Positions 16,160-24,669 of a stretch of DNA of 64,000 bases are shown in pieces. Position 1 is the stretch's first letter. Each line of letters opens with the position of its first letter. Source of the stretch: Acinetobacter sp. UBA3106 (GTDB lineage: Bacteria > Pseudomonadota > Gammaproteobacteria > Pseudomonadales > Moraxellaceae). The translations under genes were made by a program, and so were the position numbers. The stretch spans positions 62,001 to 126,000 of the forward strand of contig DFAM01000010.1 of the NCBI GenBank assembly GCA_002365595.1, given 5' to 3'. The notes under the pieces are model-generated. The model was not told where the DNA came from. It made no database searches and saw nothing but the letters and a program-made list of their open reading frames with translations.

Positions 16160-16203
16160 GTGTGTATATTGCTGAATATATTAAAGCGTATCCAGTGGAT
16201 TTT

Positions 16204-16235
16204 TAAGGATACCTTAATCAAATAAGGATACCTTA
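16204..16235. promoter_or_regulatory. Two direct copies of a 13-bp dyad before bfmR
   Basis: TAAGGATACCTTA occurs at 16204-16216 and again at 16223-16235. Each copy is itself a dyad (TAAGG-ATA-CCTTA), and the copies are 19 bp apart, close to two helix turns. They end 22 bases before the bfmR start codon. This is a natural place for an autoregulatory operator or a leader element. Confidence 0.6.
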
Positions 16236-16257
16236 CTCCAATATAAAGGGGCAGTTT

Positions 16258-16971
16258 ATGAGCCAAGAAGAAAAGTTACCTAAAATTTTAATTGTTGAAG
16301 ATGATGAACGTCTTGCACGTTTGACTCAAGAATACCTTATCCGTAATGGATTGGAGGTTGGGGTAGAACCTGACGGTAATCGCGCAATCCGTCGTATTAT
16401 TGCTGAACAACCAGATTTGGTGGTACTTGATGTGATGTTGCCAGGTGCAGATGGTTTAACCATTTGTCGTGAAGTACGTCCACATTATCATCAACCGATT
16501 TTAATGTTAACGGCGCGTACTGAAGACATGGATCAGGTTTTAGGACTGGAAATGGGCGCAGATGACTACGTAGCCAAACCGGTTCAACCTCGTGTATTGC
16601 TTGCCCGTATTCGTGCCTTATTGCGCCGTACTGACAAAGCCCCTGAAGATGAAGTGGCTCAACGTATAGAATTTGATGATCTGGTGATTGATAATGGTGG
16701 TCGTTCAGTGACCTTGAATGGCGAGCTGGTCGATTTTACCAGCGCTGAATATGACCTGTTATGGTTATTGGCTTCGAATGCGGGTCGCATTCTTTCCCGT
16801 GAAGATATTTTTGAGCGTCTGCGCGGTATTGAGTATGATGGCCAGGATCGTTCAATTGATGTGCGTATTTCACGTATCCGTCCAAAAATTGGCGATGATC
16901 CTGAAAATCCAAAACGTATTAAAACAGTGCGCAGTAAAGGCTATTTGTTTGTTAAAGAAACAGGTCTTTAA
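16258..16971 (+). CDS. bfmR: OmpR-family response regulator BfmR
   Basis: The 237-aa regulator has a receiver domain (residues 8-122) with Asp58 as phosphorylation site in LVVLDVMLPGADG, Thr in MLTART and Lys in VAKPVQPR. It has a winged-helix output domain (about 135-235, ending TVRSKGYLFVKE). The sequence is nearly identical to Acinetobacter BfmR, which controls biofilm, capsule and envelope stress genes. AAAGGGG precedes the ATG. The sensor gene bfmS follows 30 bases later in the same operon. Tandem dyads lie directly upstream and may serve autoregulation. Confidence 0.97.
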   Translation: MSQEEKLPKILIVEDDERLARLTQEYLIRNGLEVGVEPDGNRAIRRIIAEQPDLVVLDVMLPGADGLTICREVRPHYHQPILMLTARTEDMDQVLGLEMGADDYVAKPVQPRVLLARIRALLRRTDKAPEDEVAQRIEFDDLVIDNGGRSVTLNGELVDFTSAEYDLLWLLASNAGRILSREDIFERLRGIEYDGQDRSIDVRISRIRPKIGDDPENPKRIKTVRSKGYLFVKETGL

Positions 16972-17001
16972 GCTCTGCCGCTAATTTTATAGGATTACTG
17001 A

Positions 17002-18660
17002 GTGTTTAAACACAGCATATTTCTGCGCATCTACGCAGGGCTGGTCATTTTGGTTGCCTTGGTGGCCTTATTTGGCTATCTGTTGGTTCAAATTATCAAT
17101 TACCAACGTGCGCAGGAATATCGTGAATCTTTAACCGATGGTATTTCTTATATCATTAGCGAGGGGATTGCACGGCAGCCGAACGAGCAGCAGAAAAAAG
17201 ACTGGATTTCTGATGCTTCGGATTTGCTTGAATTGCCAATTTATTATGTTGATGCGGCTAAGGTGGATTTGTCCCGTGCCGAAAAAAAACGGATTGAAGA
17301 GCGTAAAGCCGCAGTCCGTTATGATGCGGAAAATTCCATTGCTTATATCATCATTGGCTTGAAAGATGATCCCCAGCATTTGCTGTATGTAAAAGTGAAT
17401 AAAATAGGCGAACGCCAAATGAAAGCGTTGCCTATTTTTATTCTGGATTATCTGGTCTATTACCCTGGGCAAGAAAAAGAATATCTCGCCAAAATTCAAT
17501 CGAATTTCTCTTATCCCATTGCCATTGAAAAAGTTCAAAAGCTTCCGCTTGATTCTGAACAGATTGGCCGACTTCGCTTGGATCACAGTATTATTCTGTA
17601 CCGTGACAACGCTTCGGTTCGGGGTACAACTATTTCGATTGTTTCACCTATGCCGAGTTCCCCTTCAGAGGTGTTGGTACTAGGTCCTGTGCCTTTATTT
17701 AACTGGATGCCTTTCCAGTTGGCTGCCGGGATTACCTTGCTGAGCTTGTTTGTATTAAGCCTTGGGGTGTATGGGTTGCTGGTGCCGATGCAGCGTCGTT
17801 TGCGCGAAGTTAATTATGCCTTGCACCGGATGAAATCCGGTGACATGACCTTGCGTTTGCCGGTCGATGGTACTGATGAAATGGCCAGTCTGGCAACCAA
17901 TTACAACAGTATGTCGGATCATATCCAACGTCTAATTGAAGCACAGCGCGAGCTGATGCGTGCGGTTTCGCATGAACTTCGGACACCGGTGGCGCGTATC
18001 CGTTTTGGTATGGAAATGTTGGCTGAAGAAGATGACTATGAATATCGCTTACAGCAGGTAGAACAGATTGATAAGGATATTGAAGCACTCAATACCCTGA
18101 TTGATGAAATCATGACCTATGCAAAACTGGAGCAGGGTACACCTTCTCTGGATTTTGAAGAAATTGTTTTGTTTGAAGTGTTGGATCAGGTCGTGATTGA
18201 AACTGCAGCACTGAAAACTCAAAAAGAAATTGAACTGAAAGCGCCCCCTATTAATGTAATTGTGGAGGCCGAACGTCGTTACTTGCACCGTGTGGTACAA
18301 AATTTGGTCGGCAACGCCGTTCGCTACTGTGACAATAAAGTGATTGTCAGTGGCGGGATTAATGAAAAAGGCTTGGCCTATGTTCGAGTTGAAGATGATG
18401 GTGCCGGTGTGCCAGAAGAAGAACGGCAGCGCATCTTTGAGGCCTTTGCCCGTTTGGATGACAGTCGTACCCGTGCTTCAGGAGGCTATGGCTTGGGGTT
18501 GTCGATTGTCAGCCGGATTGCTTACTGGTTTGGTGGAACCATTGAAGTCGATCAGAGTCCAGTATTAGGCGGGGCGCGTTTTACCATGTCATGGCCTGTG
18601 CAAAGCTTCAATAAAAGCAAAAAGAAAACCAGTATTTTAAAAGATGGTATGGAATCTTAA
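17002..18660 (+). CDS. bfmS: Sensor histidine kinase BfmS
   Basis: The 552-aa inner-membrane kinase has an N-terminal helix (about 7-30), a periplasmic sensor region (about 31-230), a second helix (about 232-258), a HAMP segment (about 260-312), the HisKA domain with His324 in RAVSHELRTPV, and an ATPase domain with N-box NLVGNAVRYC and G-boxes DDGAGVPEE and GYGLGLSIV. It starts with GTG at 17002, with AGGA eight bases upstream, giving the known N-terminus FKHSIFLRIYAG. It is the partner of BfmR, encoded just upstream. Confidence 0.96.
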   Translation: MFKHSIFLRIYAGLVILVALVALFGYLLVQIINYQRAQEYRESLTDGISYIISEGIARQPNEQQKKDWISDASDLLELPIYYVDAAKVDLSRAEKKRIEERKAAVRYDAENSIAYIIIGLKDDPQHLLYVKVNKIGERQMKALPIFILDYLVYYPGQEKEYLAKIQSNFSYPIAIEKVQKLPLDSEQIGRLRLDHSIILYRDNASVRGTTISIVSPMPSSPSEVLVLGPVPLFNWMPFQLAAGITLLSLFVLSLGVYGLLVPMQRRLREVNYALHRMKSGDMTLRLPVDGTDEMASLATNYNSMSDHIQRLIEAQRELMRAVSHELRTPVARIRFGMEMLAEEDDYEYRLQQVEQIDKDIEALNTLIDEIMTYAKLEQGTPSLDFEEIVLFEVLDQVVIETAALKTQKEIELKAPPINVIVEAERRYLHRVVQNLVGNAVRYCDNKVIVSGGINEKGLAYVRVEDDGAGVPEEERQRIFEAFARLDDSRTRASGGYGLGLSIVSRIAYWFGGTIEVDQSPVLGGARFTMSWPVQSFNKSKKKTSILKDGMES

Positions 18661-18676
18661 ATATAACGTTTGAAAT

Positions 18677-18705
18677 AAAAAAGCACCGTATTCAGTGCTT
18701 TTTTT
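18677..18705. terminator. Bidirectional terminator after bfmS
   Basis: AAAAAAGCAC-CGTATTCA-GTGCTTTTTTT serves bfmS and the convergent gene at 18711-19067. Confidence 0.88.
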
Positions 18706-18710
18706 ATGAT

Positions 18711-19067
18711 TTACTCATGGCTGGTTGCATCGGGTTCAATCAGCTTTTTCCCCTGTTTTAAGTTGTCGAGTGCATCTGCATTAAAATCTAGCAGCAAAGA
18801 ATTGTTTTTAGCATCAATTGCATAATGACTAATTAATTTCTGGTCCCCATTTAATGTTTCAACTTTATATTCATCCACAATATTTAAAATTGCCTCTAGA
18901 TTCGTGGTTGCAGAAGCAAAGTCCTGACGGAAAAGATCATAGATATCGCGCAGGTCAAAAATAGCGTCACGTGCATCGGGGTGTTTCTCGATATATCGTT
19001 CCACATGACGCACGAGCAGTTGGGCAAAAAAGAAATATTCTGATTCGTGGGTATAATCTAAACTCAT
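18711..19067 (-). CDS. Hypothetical soluble protein
   Basis: This 118-aa acidic protein, rich in Asp, Leu and His, has no membrane helix, signal peptide or motif that I recognise. I start it at 19067 (MSLDYTHESEYFF) because AAGGAG lies eight bases upstream on the minus strand. An open frame continues upstream to 19151 without such a site. The product is probably helical. It converges with bfmS and shares its terminator. No function is proposed. Confidence 0.65.
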   Translation of the reverse strand: MSLDYTHESEYFFFAQLLVRHVERYIEKHPDARDAIFDLRDIYDLFRQDFASATTNLEAILNIVDEYKVETLNGDQKLISHYAIDAKNNSLLLDFNADALDNLKQGKKLIEPDATSHE

Positions 19068-19704
19068 GTGTTTGCTCCTTATTCTTTGTTTTTGCGATAT
19101 ACATAGGAATAGCATAAATAGAGCAGCAAGCGCATCTATAGACGCATTCAAGTTGCAAAAAAATACACAAAATATAAGAGCAAAAAGTCAGGTTTGTGCT
19201 CTTATGTAGAGGTAAGCTGTTTTAAGTGAGTCATATGCAAAAGTGTCTTGGCTTTAAGTCAGAATTGCACAAGTAAGCACAAGAATGTTGAAAAATATAA
19301 AAACAGAAAACCAGAATAATTTCCACATTAAACCCTATAGCCATTTATGGGTTTGGCCGTAGTCTGAGCAATAAGCTCAAATGTACAAAGTTTCAGGATG
19401 AATCAAAGTGACTCTATGGAAGTTTTTTCTGCTCAAAAGGTGCGTAGAGTTTATAAATTTGAAAAAAATAATTAATTTTCTTTTTTTGATTTAATAAAAC
19501 GATTGCAACAGAAATAAAGGGGCTGAGGCTTTGAAAAAAAACTCCTTTGAATAAAAAATCATCCAAAAGACTAAGGCTTATAAGCTAGCAAGTGAAATCA
19601 TAAATCAGGTACAATTGGCGGGATTAATTTTGTGTTTGGTGTATTTGAAGGCCAATACATACATTCTTTGTTAATAAATTAGGCCTGCCAGGAGTTATCC
19701 CCGC
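19068..19704. other. Long AT-rich leader region of the nuo operon
   Basis: No gene or convincing RNA is visible in these 637 bp. A weak inverted repeat (AAACCC at about 19332, GGGTTT at about 19348) and poly-A/T runs are the only structure. CAGGAG at 19688-19693 is the nuoA ribosome binding site. The nuo promoter must lie here, but I cannot fix its position. Confidence 0.45.
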
Positions 19705-20250
19705 ATGAGTGCCATTACTCCATACGATTGGGCAATTATTGCCTTCGTGATCGGCGTTACATTTCTTTGTGTCTTTATGCTCACAGTTCCTTTACTCCTT
19801 GGGGGTAAATCATGGGGCCGTGCAAAGCAAGAGCAATTTGAGTCAGGCGTGGTAGGTGCTGGTGGAGCACGCATCCGCTTATCTGCAAAGTTCTACTTGG
19901 TTGCTATTTTCTTTGTGGTATTTGACTTAGAAGCACTGTATCTCTACGCATGGGCTACATCAGTTCGTGAAGTAGGTTGGTTCGGTTTTACCACTGTTGT
20001 GATTTTTGTGGTCGATTTATTGATTGCTTTGATTTATGCCATTGCTGTAGGCGCATTAAACTGGGCACCAACCGATCGTATCAAAGCAGCAGTAATGAAA
20101 TCGAAAGTGGGTTCACCAAATATGAACCTTGCCGACATTACGCGCTTCAATTCTATTGAAGAGTTGGTTGTGGATCCTACGGGTCAAATTCCAGCTCAAT
20201 CATCTGGTCGTGTGAAAAAATCTGCGACTGCATCTTCTGATAAGGAGTAA
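19705..20250 (+). CDS. nuoA: NADH-quinone oxidoreductase subunit A
   Basis: The 181-aa membrane subunit has three helices (about residues 10-32, 66-88 and 95-118) and the conserved loop ESGVVGAGGARIRLSAKFYLVAI-type region with FDLEALYLYAWA (acidic residues of the quinone/proton path). The C-terminal tail after residue 130 is longer than in E. coli NuoA (147 aa) and rich in Lys/Ser. It is the first gene of a 13-gene complex I operon, with nuoB six bases downstream. Confidence 0.96.
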   Translation: MSAITPYDWAIIAFVIGVTFLCVFMLTVPLLLGGKSWGRAKQEQFESGVVGAGGARIRLSAKFYLVAIFFVVFDLEALYLYAWATSVREVGWFGFTTVVIFVVDLLIALIYAIAVGALNWAPTDRIKAAVMKSKVGSPNMNLADITRFNSIEELVVDPTGQIPAQSSGRVKKSATASSDKE

Positions 20251-20256
20251 TACGGG

Positions 20257-20934
20257 ATGAAATATACATTAACCCGTGCGAATCCGGATGCTGATCAATA
20301 TCCACTTCAAGAGCGTCAAATCGTTACCGATCCGCTTGAAGAAGAAGTGAATAAAAATGTGTTCATGACTCGTTTAGAGGATGTGATGCACACAGCAGTC
20401 AACTGGGGCCGTAAAAACTCTGTATGGCCTTTTAACTTCGGTACATCATGCTGTTACGTAGAATATGCAACCACCTTGACCGGTGTGCATGATATGTCAC
20501 GTTTCGGTGCCGAGGTTATTCGTGCTTCACCACGTCAGGCGGATTTAATGATCGTTGCAGGGACCTGCTTCGTGAAAATGGCACCTGTAATCCAGCGTCT
20601 ATACGAGCAAATGTTAGAGCCTAAATGGGTAATTTCGATGGGTGCTTGTGCAAACTCTGGCGGTATGTACGACATTTATTCTGTAGTACAAGGCGTGGAT
20701 AAAATCATTCCTGTCGATGTGTACATCCCGGGTTGCCCGCCACGTCCTGAAGCATTATTGCAAGCATTAATGTTGTTACAAGACCAAATTCAATTAGAGC
20801 GCCGTCCACTTTCAGCGGTTATTGGTGATGATCTTCAGCCAGTGTATAAGCCAAAGATGCAGCCAGAACGTGACCGTAAGAATGCTGAACGTATTGCAGT
20901 GAAAAACTTACGCTCTATGGATGAAATTAAATAA
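20257..20934 (+). CDS. nuoB: NADH-quinone oxidoreductase subunit B
   Basis: The 225-aa peripheral-arm subunit binds Fe-S cluster N2, which hands electrons to quinone. The cluster cysteines are visible in GTSCCYVEYA (near residue 65), in VAGTCFVKMAP and in VYIPGCPPRPEAL (near residue 160). Length matches the family. It follows nuoA after six bases. An 87-bp spacer with a long hairpin separates it from nuoCD. Confidence 0.97.
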   Translation: MKYTLTRANPDADQYPLQERQIVTDPLEEEVNKNVFMTRLEDVMHTAVNWGRKNSVWPFNFGTSCCYVEYATTLTGVHDMSRFGAEVIRASPRQADLMIVAGTCFVKMAPVIQRLYEQMLEPKWVISMGACANSGGMYDIYSVVQGVDKIIPVDVYIPGCPPRPEALLQALMLLQDQIQLERRPLSAVIGDDLQPVYKPKMQPERDRKNAERIAVKNLRSMDEIK

Positions 20935-20940
20935 TCTAGG

Positions 20941-20980
20941 CGACAAAATATTGATGCACCCGGTCTGGGTGTAATTGTCG
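20941..20980 (+). repeat. Long imperfect hairpin between nuoB and nuoCD
   Basis: CGACAA at 20941-20946 pairs with TTGTCG at 20975-20980, and inside it CACCC (20957-20961) pairs with GGGTG (20967-20971). There is no T tract, so termination is unlikely. It could be an mRNA stability or processing element within the operon. Confidence 0.55.
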
Positions 20981-21021
20981 TTCAGGTTGACTGAATTTGT
21001 ATTAAATAGGAAGCCAAGCCA

Positions 21022-22809
21022 ATGGCTGAAACTGACATTGCTATGCCAGAATCAACCCCTGTTGATTCACGCCCAGCATTTGCAATTATAGAAGAGCTCA
21101 AAACCAAATTTGGTGAGAACTTCTATGTGCAAGCGACTTTTGAAGACTTTCCAACAGTCTGGGTTGAGCGCGCACGTGTACAAGAAGTTTTAATGTTCTT
21201 GCGTACGGTGTCACGTCCTTACGTGATGCTGTTCGACTTGTCTGCGGTAGATGAGCGTTTACGTACTCACCGTGACGGTTTGCCTGCGTCAGACTTCACT
21301 GTGTTCTATCATTTGTTGTCGCTCGAGCGTAATACGGATATCCGTATTAAAGTTGCGTTGAATGAGAGTGATCTCAATATTCCAACAGCGACCAACATCT
21401 GGCCAAATGCCAACTGGTACGAACGTGAAGCTTATGACATGTTCGGGATCAATTTCGAAGGGCACCCAATGCTCCGTCGTATCTTGTTGCCAACCTATTG
21501 GGAAGGTCATCCACTTCGTAAAGAATATTCTGCACGTGCGACCGAATATACGCCGTATATGCAGAACCAGGCGAAGCAGGACTTTGAACAAGAGCATCTT
21601 CGTTTCGTCCCTGAAGACTGGGGGCTAAAACGCGGTAATGCCGACGAAGACTTCATGTTCCTGAACTTGGGTCCAAACCATCCATCTGCGCACGGTGCTT
21701 TCCGTGTCATCTTGCAGCTGGACGGCGAAGAAGTGAAAGACTGTGTACCTGACATCGGTTATCACCACCGTGGTGTGGAAAAGATGGCTGAGCGTCAAAC
21801 CTGGCATTCTTTCATTCCGTATACCGACCGTGTCGACTACTTGGGTGGTTGTGCGCAAAACATGCCTTATGTCATGGGTGTGGAGCAACTGGCGGGAATC
21901 ACTATTCCTGACCGTGCGCAATGTATCCGTGTCATGATGTCGGAACTGTTCCGTATCAATAACCACTTGTTGTATATCGGTACAGCCATTCAGGATGCCG
22001 GCGGTATGACGCCTGTGTTCTACATGTTCGCCGATCGTCAGAAAATCTATGACGCAATTGAAGCGATCACTGGCTACCGTATGCACCCGGCATGGTTCCG
22101 TATAGGCGGTACAGCCCATGACCTTCCAAACAACTGGCAGCATCTGATTCGCGAAATCCTGGACTGGATGCCGAAGCGTATGAACGAGTACTACACAGCA
22201 GCACTGAAAAACTCGGTGTTTGTCGGTCGTACCCGTAATGTTGCGCAATACGATGCAAAATCTGCATTGGCTTGGGGTGTAACAGGTACTGGTCTACGTG
22301 CCACAGGTATCGACTTCGACGTACGTAAATATCGTCCTTATAGCGGTTATGAAAACTACGACTTCGACGTACCGGTTGAGTACGAAGGCGATGCTTATGC
22401 ACGTGTCATCGTTCACTTCCGTGAAATCGAACAGTCACTGAAAATCATCAAACAGTGCTTGGACAACATGCCTTCTGGTGCGTACAAAGCAGACCATCCA
22501 CTGGCTGTTCCACCACCAAAAGACAAGACATTGCAAGATATTGAAACCTTGATTACGCACTTCTTAAGCGTGTCATGGGGTCCTGTAATGCCGGCAGGTG
22601 AAGCATCTGTGATGGCGGAAGTGGTAAAAGGTGCATCTACCTATTACTTGACTTCAGACAAGTCAACCATGAGTTACCGTACCCGTATTCGTACACCAAC
22701 TTTCACCCATTTACAGCAAATGCCTTCTGTGATTAATGGCAGCCTTGTATCTGACTTAATCATTTATTTAGCGACAATTGACGTCGTAATGGCTGACGTG
22801 GATCGCTAA
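21022..22809 (+). CDS. nuoC: Fused NADH-quinone oxidoreductase subunits C/D
   Basis: The 595-aa protein joins NuoC (about residues 20-190; WYEREAYDMFGINFEGHPMLRRIL is the classic 30-kDa signature) to NuoD (about 210-595; LGPNHPSAHGAFR lines the quinone pocket, and the C-terminus ends in the VMADVDR type). Such fusion is known for E. coli and other gammaproteobacteria. It belongs to the connecting arm near cluster N2. TAGGAAG lies upstream of the ATG. nuoE follows 14 bases later. Confidence 0.97.
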   Translation: MAETDIAMPESTPVDSRPAFAIIEELKTKFGENFYVQATFEDFPTVWVERARVQEVLMFLRTVSRPYVMLFDLSAVDERLRTHRDGLPASDFTVFYHLLSLERNTDIRIKVALNESDLNIPTATNIWPNANWYEREAYDMFGINFEGHPMLRRILLPTYWEGHPLRKEYSARATEYTPYMQNQAKQDFEQEHLRFVPEDWGLKRGNADEDFMFLNLGPNHPSAHGAFRVILQLDGEEVKDCVPDIGYHHRGVEKMAERQTWHSFIPYTDRVDYLGGCAQNMPYVMGVEQLAGITIPDRAQCIRVMMSELFRINNHLLYIGTAIQDAGGMTPVFYMFADRQKIYDAIEAITGYRMHPAWFRIGGTAHDLPNNWQHLIREILDWMPKRMNEYYTAALKNSVFVGRTRNVAQYDAKSALAWGVTGTGLRATGIDFDVRKYRPYSGYENYDFDVPVEYEGDAYARVIVHFREIEQSLKIIKQCLDNMPSGAYKADHPLAVPPPKDKTLQDIETLITHFLSVSWGPVMPAGEASVMAEVVKGASTYYLTSDKSTMSYRTRIRTPTFTHLQQMPSVINGSLVSDLIIYLATIDVVMADVDR

Positions 22810-22823
22810 GGGGTAAACGCATT

Positions 22824-23333
22824 ATGATGATTTTGACTGATAAAAAGCCACGTGTGAATGTTGAAGGGATTTTGACTGTTGATGAAATCCATGAAATTGA
22901 ACATCACATTGGTCACTATCCGTACCCACGTGCTGCATGTTTAGATGCGCTGAAGTGTGTACAACGCCGTAACGGCTGGGTAGATGACGCACAAATGAAT
23001 GCAATTGCTCAGCTGTTAAGTATGAGTATTGCAGATCTTGAAGGGGTTGCGACTTTCTATAACCGTATTTACCGTCAACCGGTTGGTCGTCACGTAATTT
23101 TATTATGTGATTCAATCGCATGTTTCTTGATGGGCGCGGAAACTTTGGCAGAAGCGTTCCAACGTGAATTGGGTATCCAGTTTGGTCAAACGACTGCAGA
23201 TGGTCGTTTTACTTTATTGCCAATTTGCTGTTTGGGTAACTGTGACAAAGGTCCAACCCTGATGATTGATCAAGATACGCACGGTTTGGTTGAAGTGACT
23301 TCAATTAAACAGTTATTGGAGAAGTATGTATGA
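22824..23333 (+). CDS. nuoE: NADH-quinone oxidoreductase subunit E
   Basis: The 169-aa thioredoxin-like subunit carries 2Fe-2S cluster N1a. Its four cysteines lie in LLCDSIACFLMGAE (near residues 96 and 101) and CCLGNCDKGP (near 137 and 141). Two ATG codons stand at the start, and either gives the same core. The stop overlaps the nuoF start by four bases (ATGA), indicating coupled translation. Confidence 0.96.
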   Translation: MMILTDKKPRVNVEGILTVDEIHEIEHHIGHYPYPRAACLDALKCVQRRNGWVDDAQMNAIAQLLSMSIADLEGVATFYNRIYRQPVGRHVILLCDSIACFLMGAETLAEAFQRELGIQFGQTTADGRFTLLPICCLGNCDKGPTLMIDQDTHGLVEVTSIKQLLEKYV

Positions 23334-24658
23334 ATACTGAACCAAAACCAATTTATGGCGACGGTAACCCGGAAACTCACCCATTAACATGGCGTTTGAG
23401 CAAACAGGAACACGTTCGTAATGCTGATGATTACGAAGCGCTTGAAGGTTACGCAGGCTTTAAAAAAGCACTGACTATGCCTCCGAAAGATGTGCTTGAA
23501 GTGATTAAAGCGGCGACTGTAAAAGGTCGTGGTGGTGCAGGTTTCCCGGCAGGGATTAAATGGTCATTGATGGCGCCAAATGATGGCGGTCCGCGTTACC
23601 TGATCTGTAATGCCGATGAAATGGAACCGGGTACCTTTAAAGACCGTTTGTTGATGGAACAGCTTCCACATCAATTGATCGAAGGTATGCTGATTGCAGG
23701 CTATACGCTTGAAGCAACTCAGGGTTATATCTTCATCCGTGGTGAATACATCGAAGCCGCTCAATACCTGAACGAAGCTTTAGAGCAAATTCGTGCCAAA
23801 GGTTACTTGGGTGAAAACATCTTGGGTTCTGGATGGAACTTTGATTTACACGTGCATACCGGTGCGGGTCGTTATATTTGTGGTGAAGAAACTGCATTGA
23901 TTAACTCGCTTGAAGGTCGCCGTGCCAACCCGCGTACCAAGCCACCATTCCCACAGGTTGCAGGTGCTTGGGGTCGTCCTACGATTGTGAACAACGTTGA
24001 GACCTACAACAATTTGCCAGCAATCATGCTGCGTGGTCCTGAATGGTATGTGGGTTTATCTGAAGGTAAATCGAAAGATCCAGGCACTAAAATTTACGGT
24101 GCATCAGGCAAAGTGAAATTCCCGGGTCTTTGGGAACTTCCATTTGGTACCACTGCACGTGAAGTGATTGAAGAACACGCTGGTGGTATGCGCGACGGCT
24201 TGAAACTGAAAGCATGGTTACCGGGTGGTGCATCGACTGACTTCCTGGCTGCCGAGCATATCGATCTTCCTATGGATGCGGAAAGCATCATGAAAGCAGG
24301 TTCGCGTTTAGGGACTTGTTTGTTGATGGTTGTGGATGAAACCCAATGTATGGTTTCAGCAACACGTAACCTAGAAGAATTCTTTGCACGTGAATCATGT
24401 GGTTTCTGTACCCCTTGCCGTGATGGTTTGCCTTGGGCGGTTAAAGCGCTGAAAGCACTTGAAGACGGTACAGGTAAGAAAGAAGATATCGATCACTTAC
24501 AAGAACTGACTCGTAAGCTTTGGATTGGTAAAACTTTCTGTGCTCACGCACCTGGTGCGATGGAACCACTTATGGGCGCACTCAAACATTTCCGTGGCGA
24601 ATTTGAAGCGAAGGTAGTCAATGCCGCCGCTCAAGTTAGCTCCGTAGAACAAGCTTAA
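23330..24658 (+). CDS. nuoF: NADH-quinone oxidoreductase subunit F (NADH/FMN-binding)
   Basis: The 442-aa subunit oxidises NADH through FMN. GRGGAGFPAGIKW (near residue 66) binds FMN/NADH. GAGRYICGEETALINSLEG binds FMN. ESCGFCTPCRDG (near residue 355), with a later Cys in KTFCAHAPGA, binds cluster N3. It overlaps nuoE and precedes nuoG by 11 bases. Confidence 0.97.
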   Translation: MNTEPKPIYGDGNPETHPLTWRLSKQEHVRNADDYEALEGYAGFKKALTMPPKDVLEVIKAATVKGRGGAGFPAGIKWSLMAPNDGGPRYLICNADEMEPGTFKDRLLMEQLPHQLIEGMLIAGYTLEATQGYIFIRGEYIEAAQYLNEALEQIRAKGYLGENILGSGWNFDLHVHTGAGRYICGEETALINSLEGRRANPRTKPPFPQVAGAWGRPTIVNNVETYNNLPAIMLRGPEWYVGLSEGKSKDPGTKIYGASGKVKFPGLWELPFGTTAREVIEEHAGGMRDGLKLKAWLPGGASTDFLAAEHIDLPMDAESIMKAGSRLGTCLLMVVDETQCMVSATRNLEEFFARESCGFCTPCRDGLPWAVKALKALEDGTGKKEDIDHLQELTRKLWIGKTFCAHAPGAMEPLMGALKHFRGEFEAKVVNAAAQVSSVEQA

Positions 24659-24669
24659 GGAATTCGACT

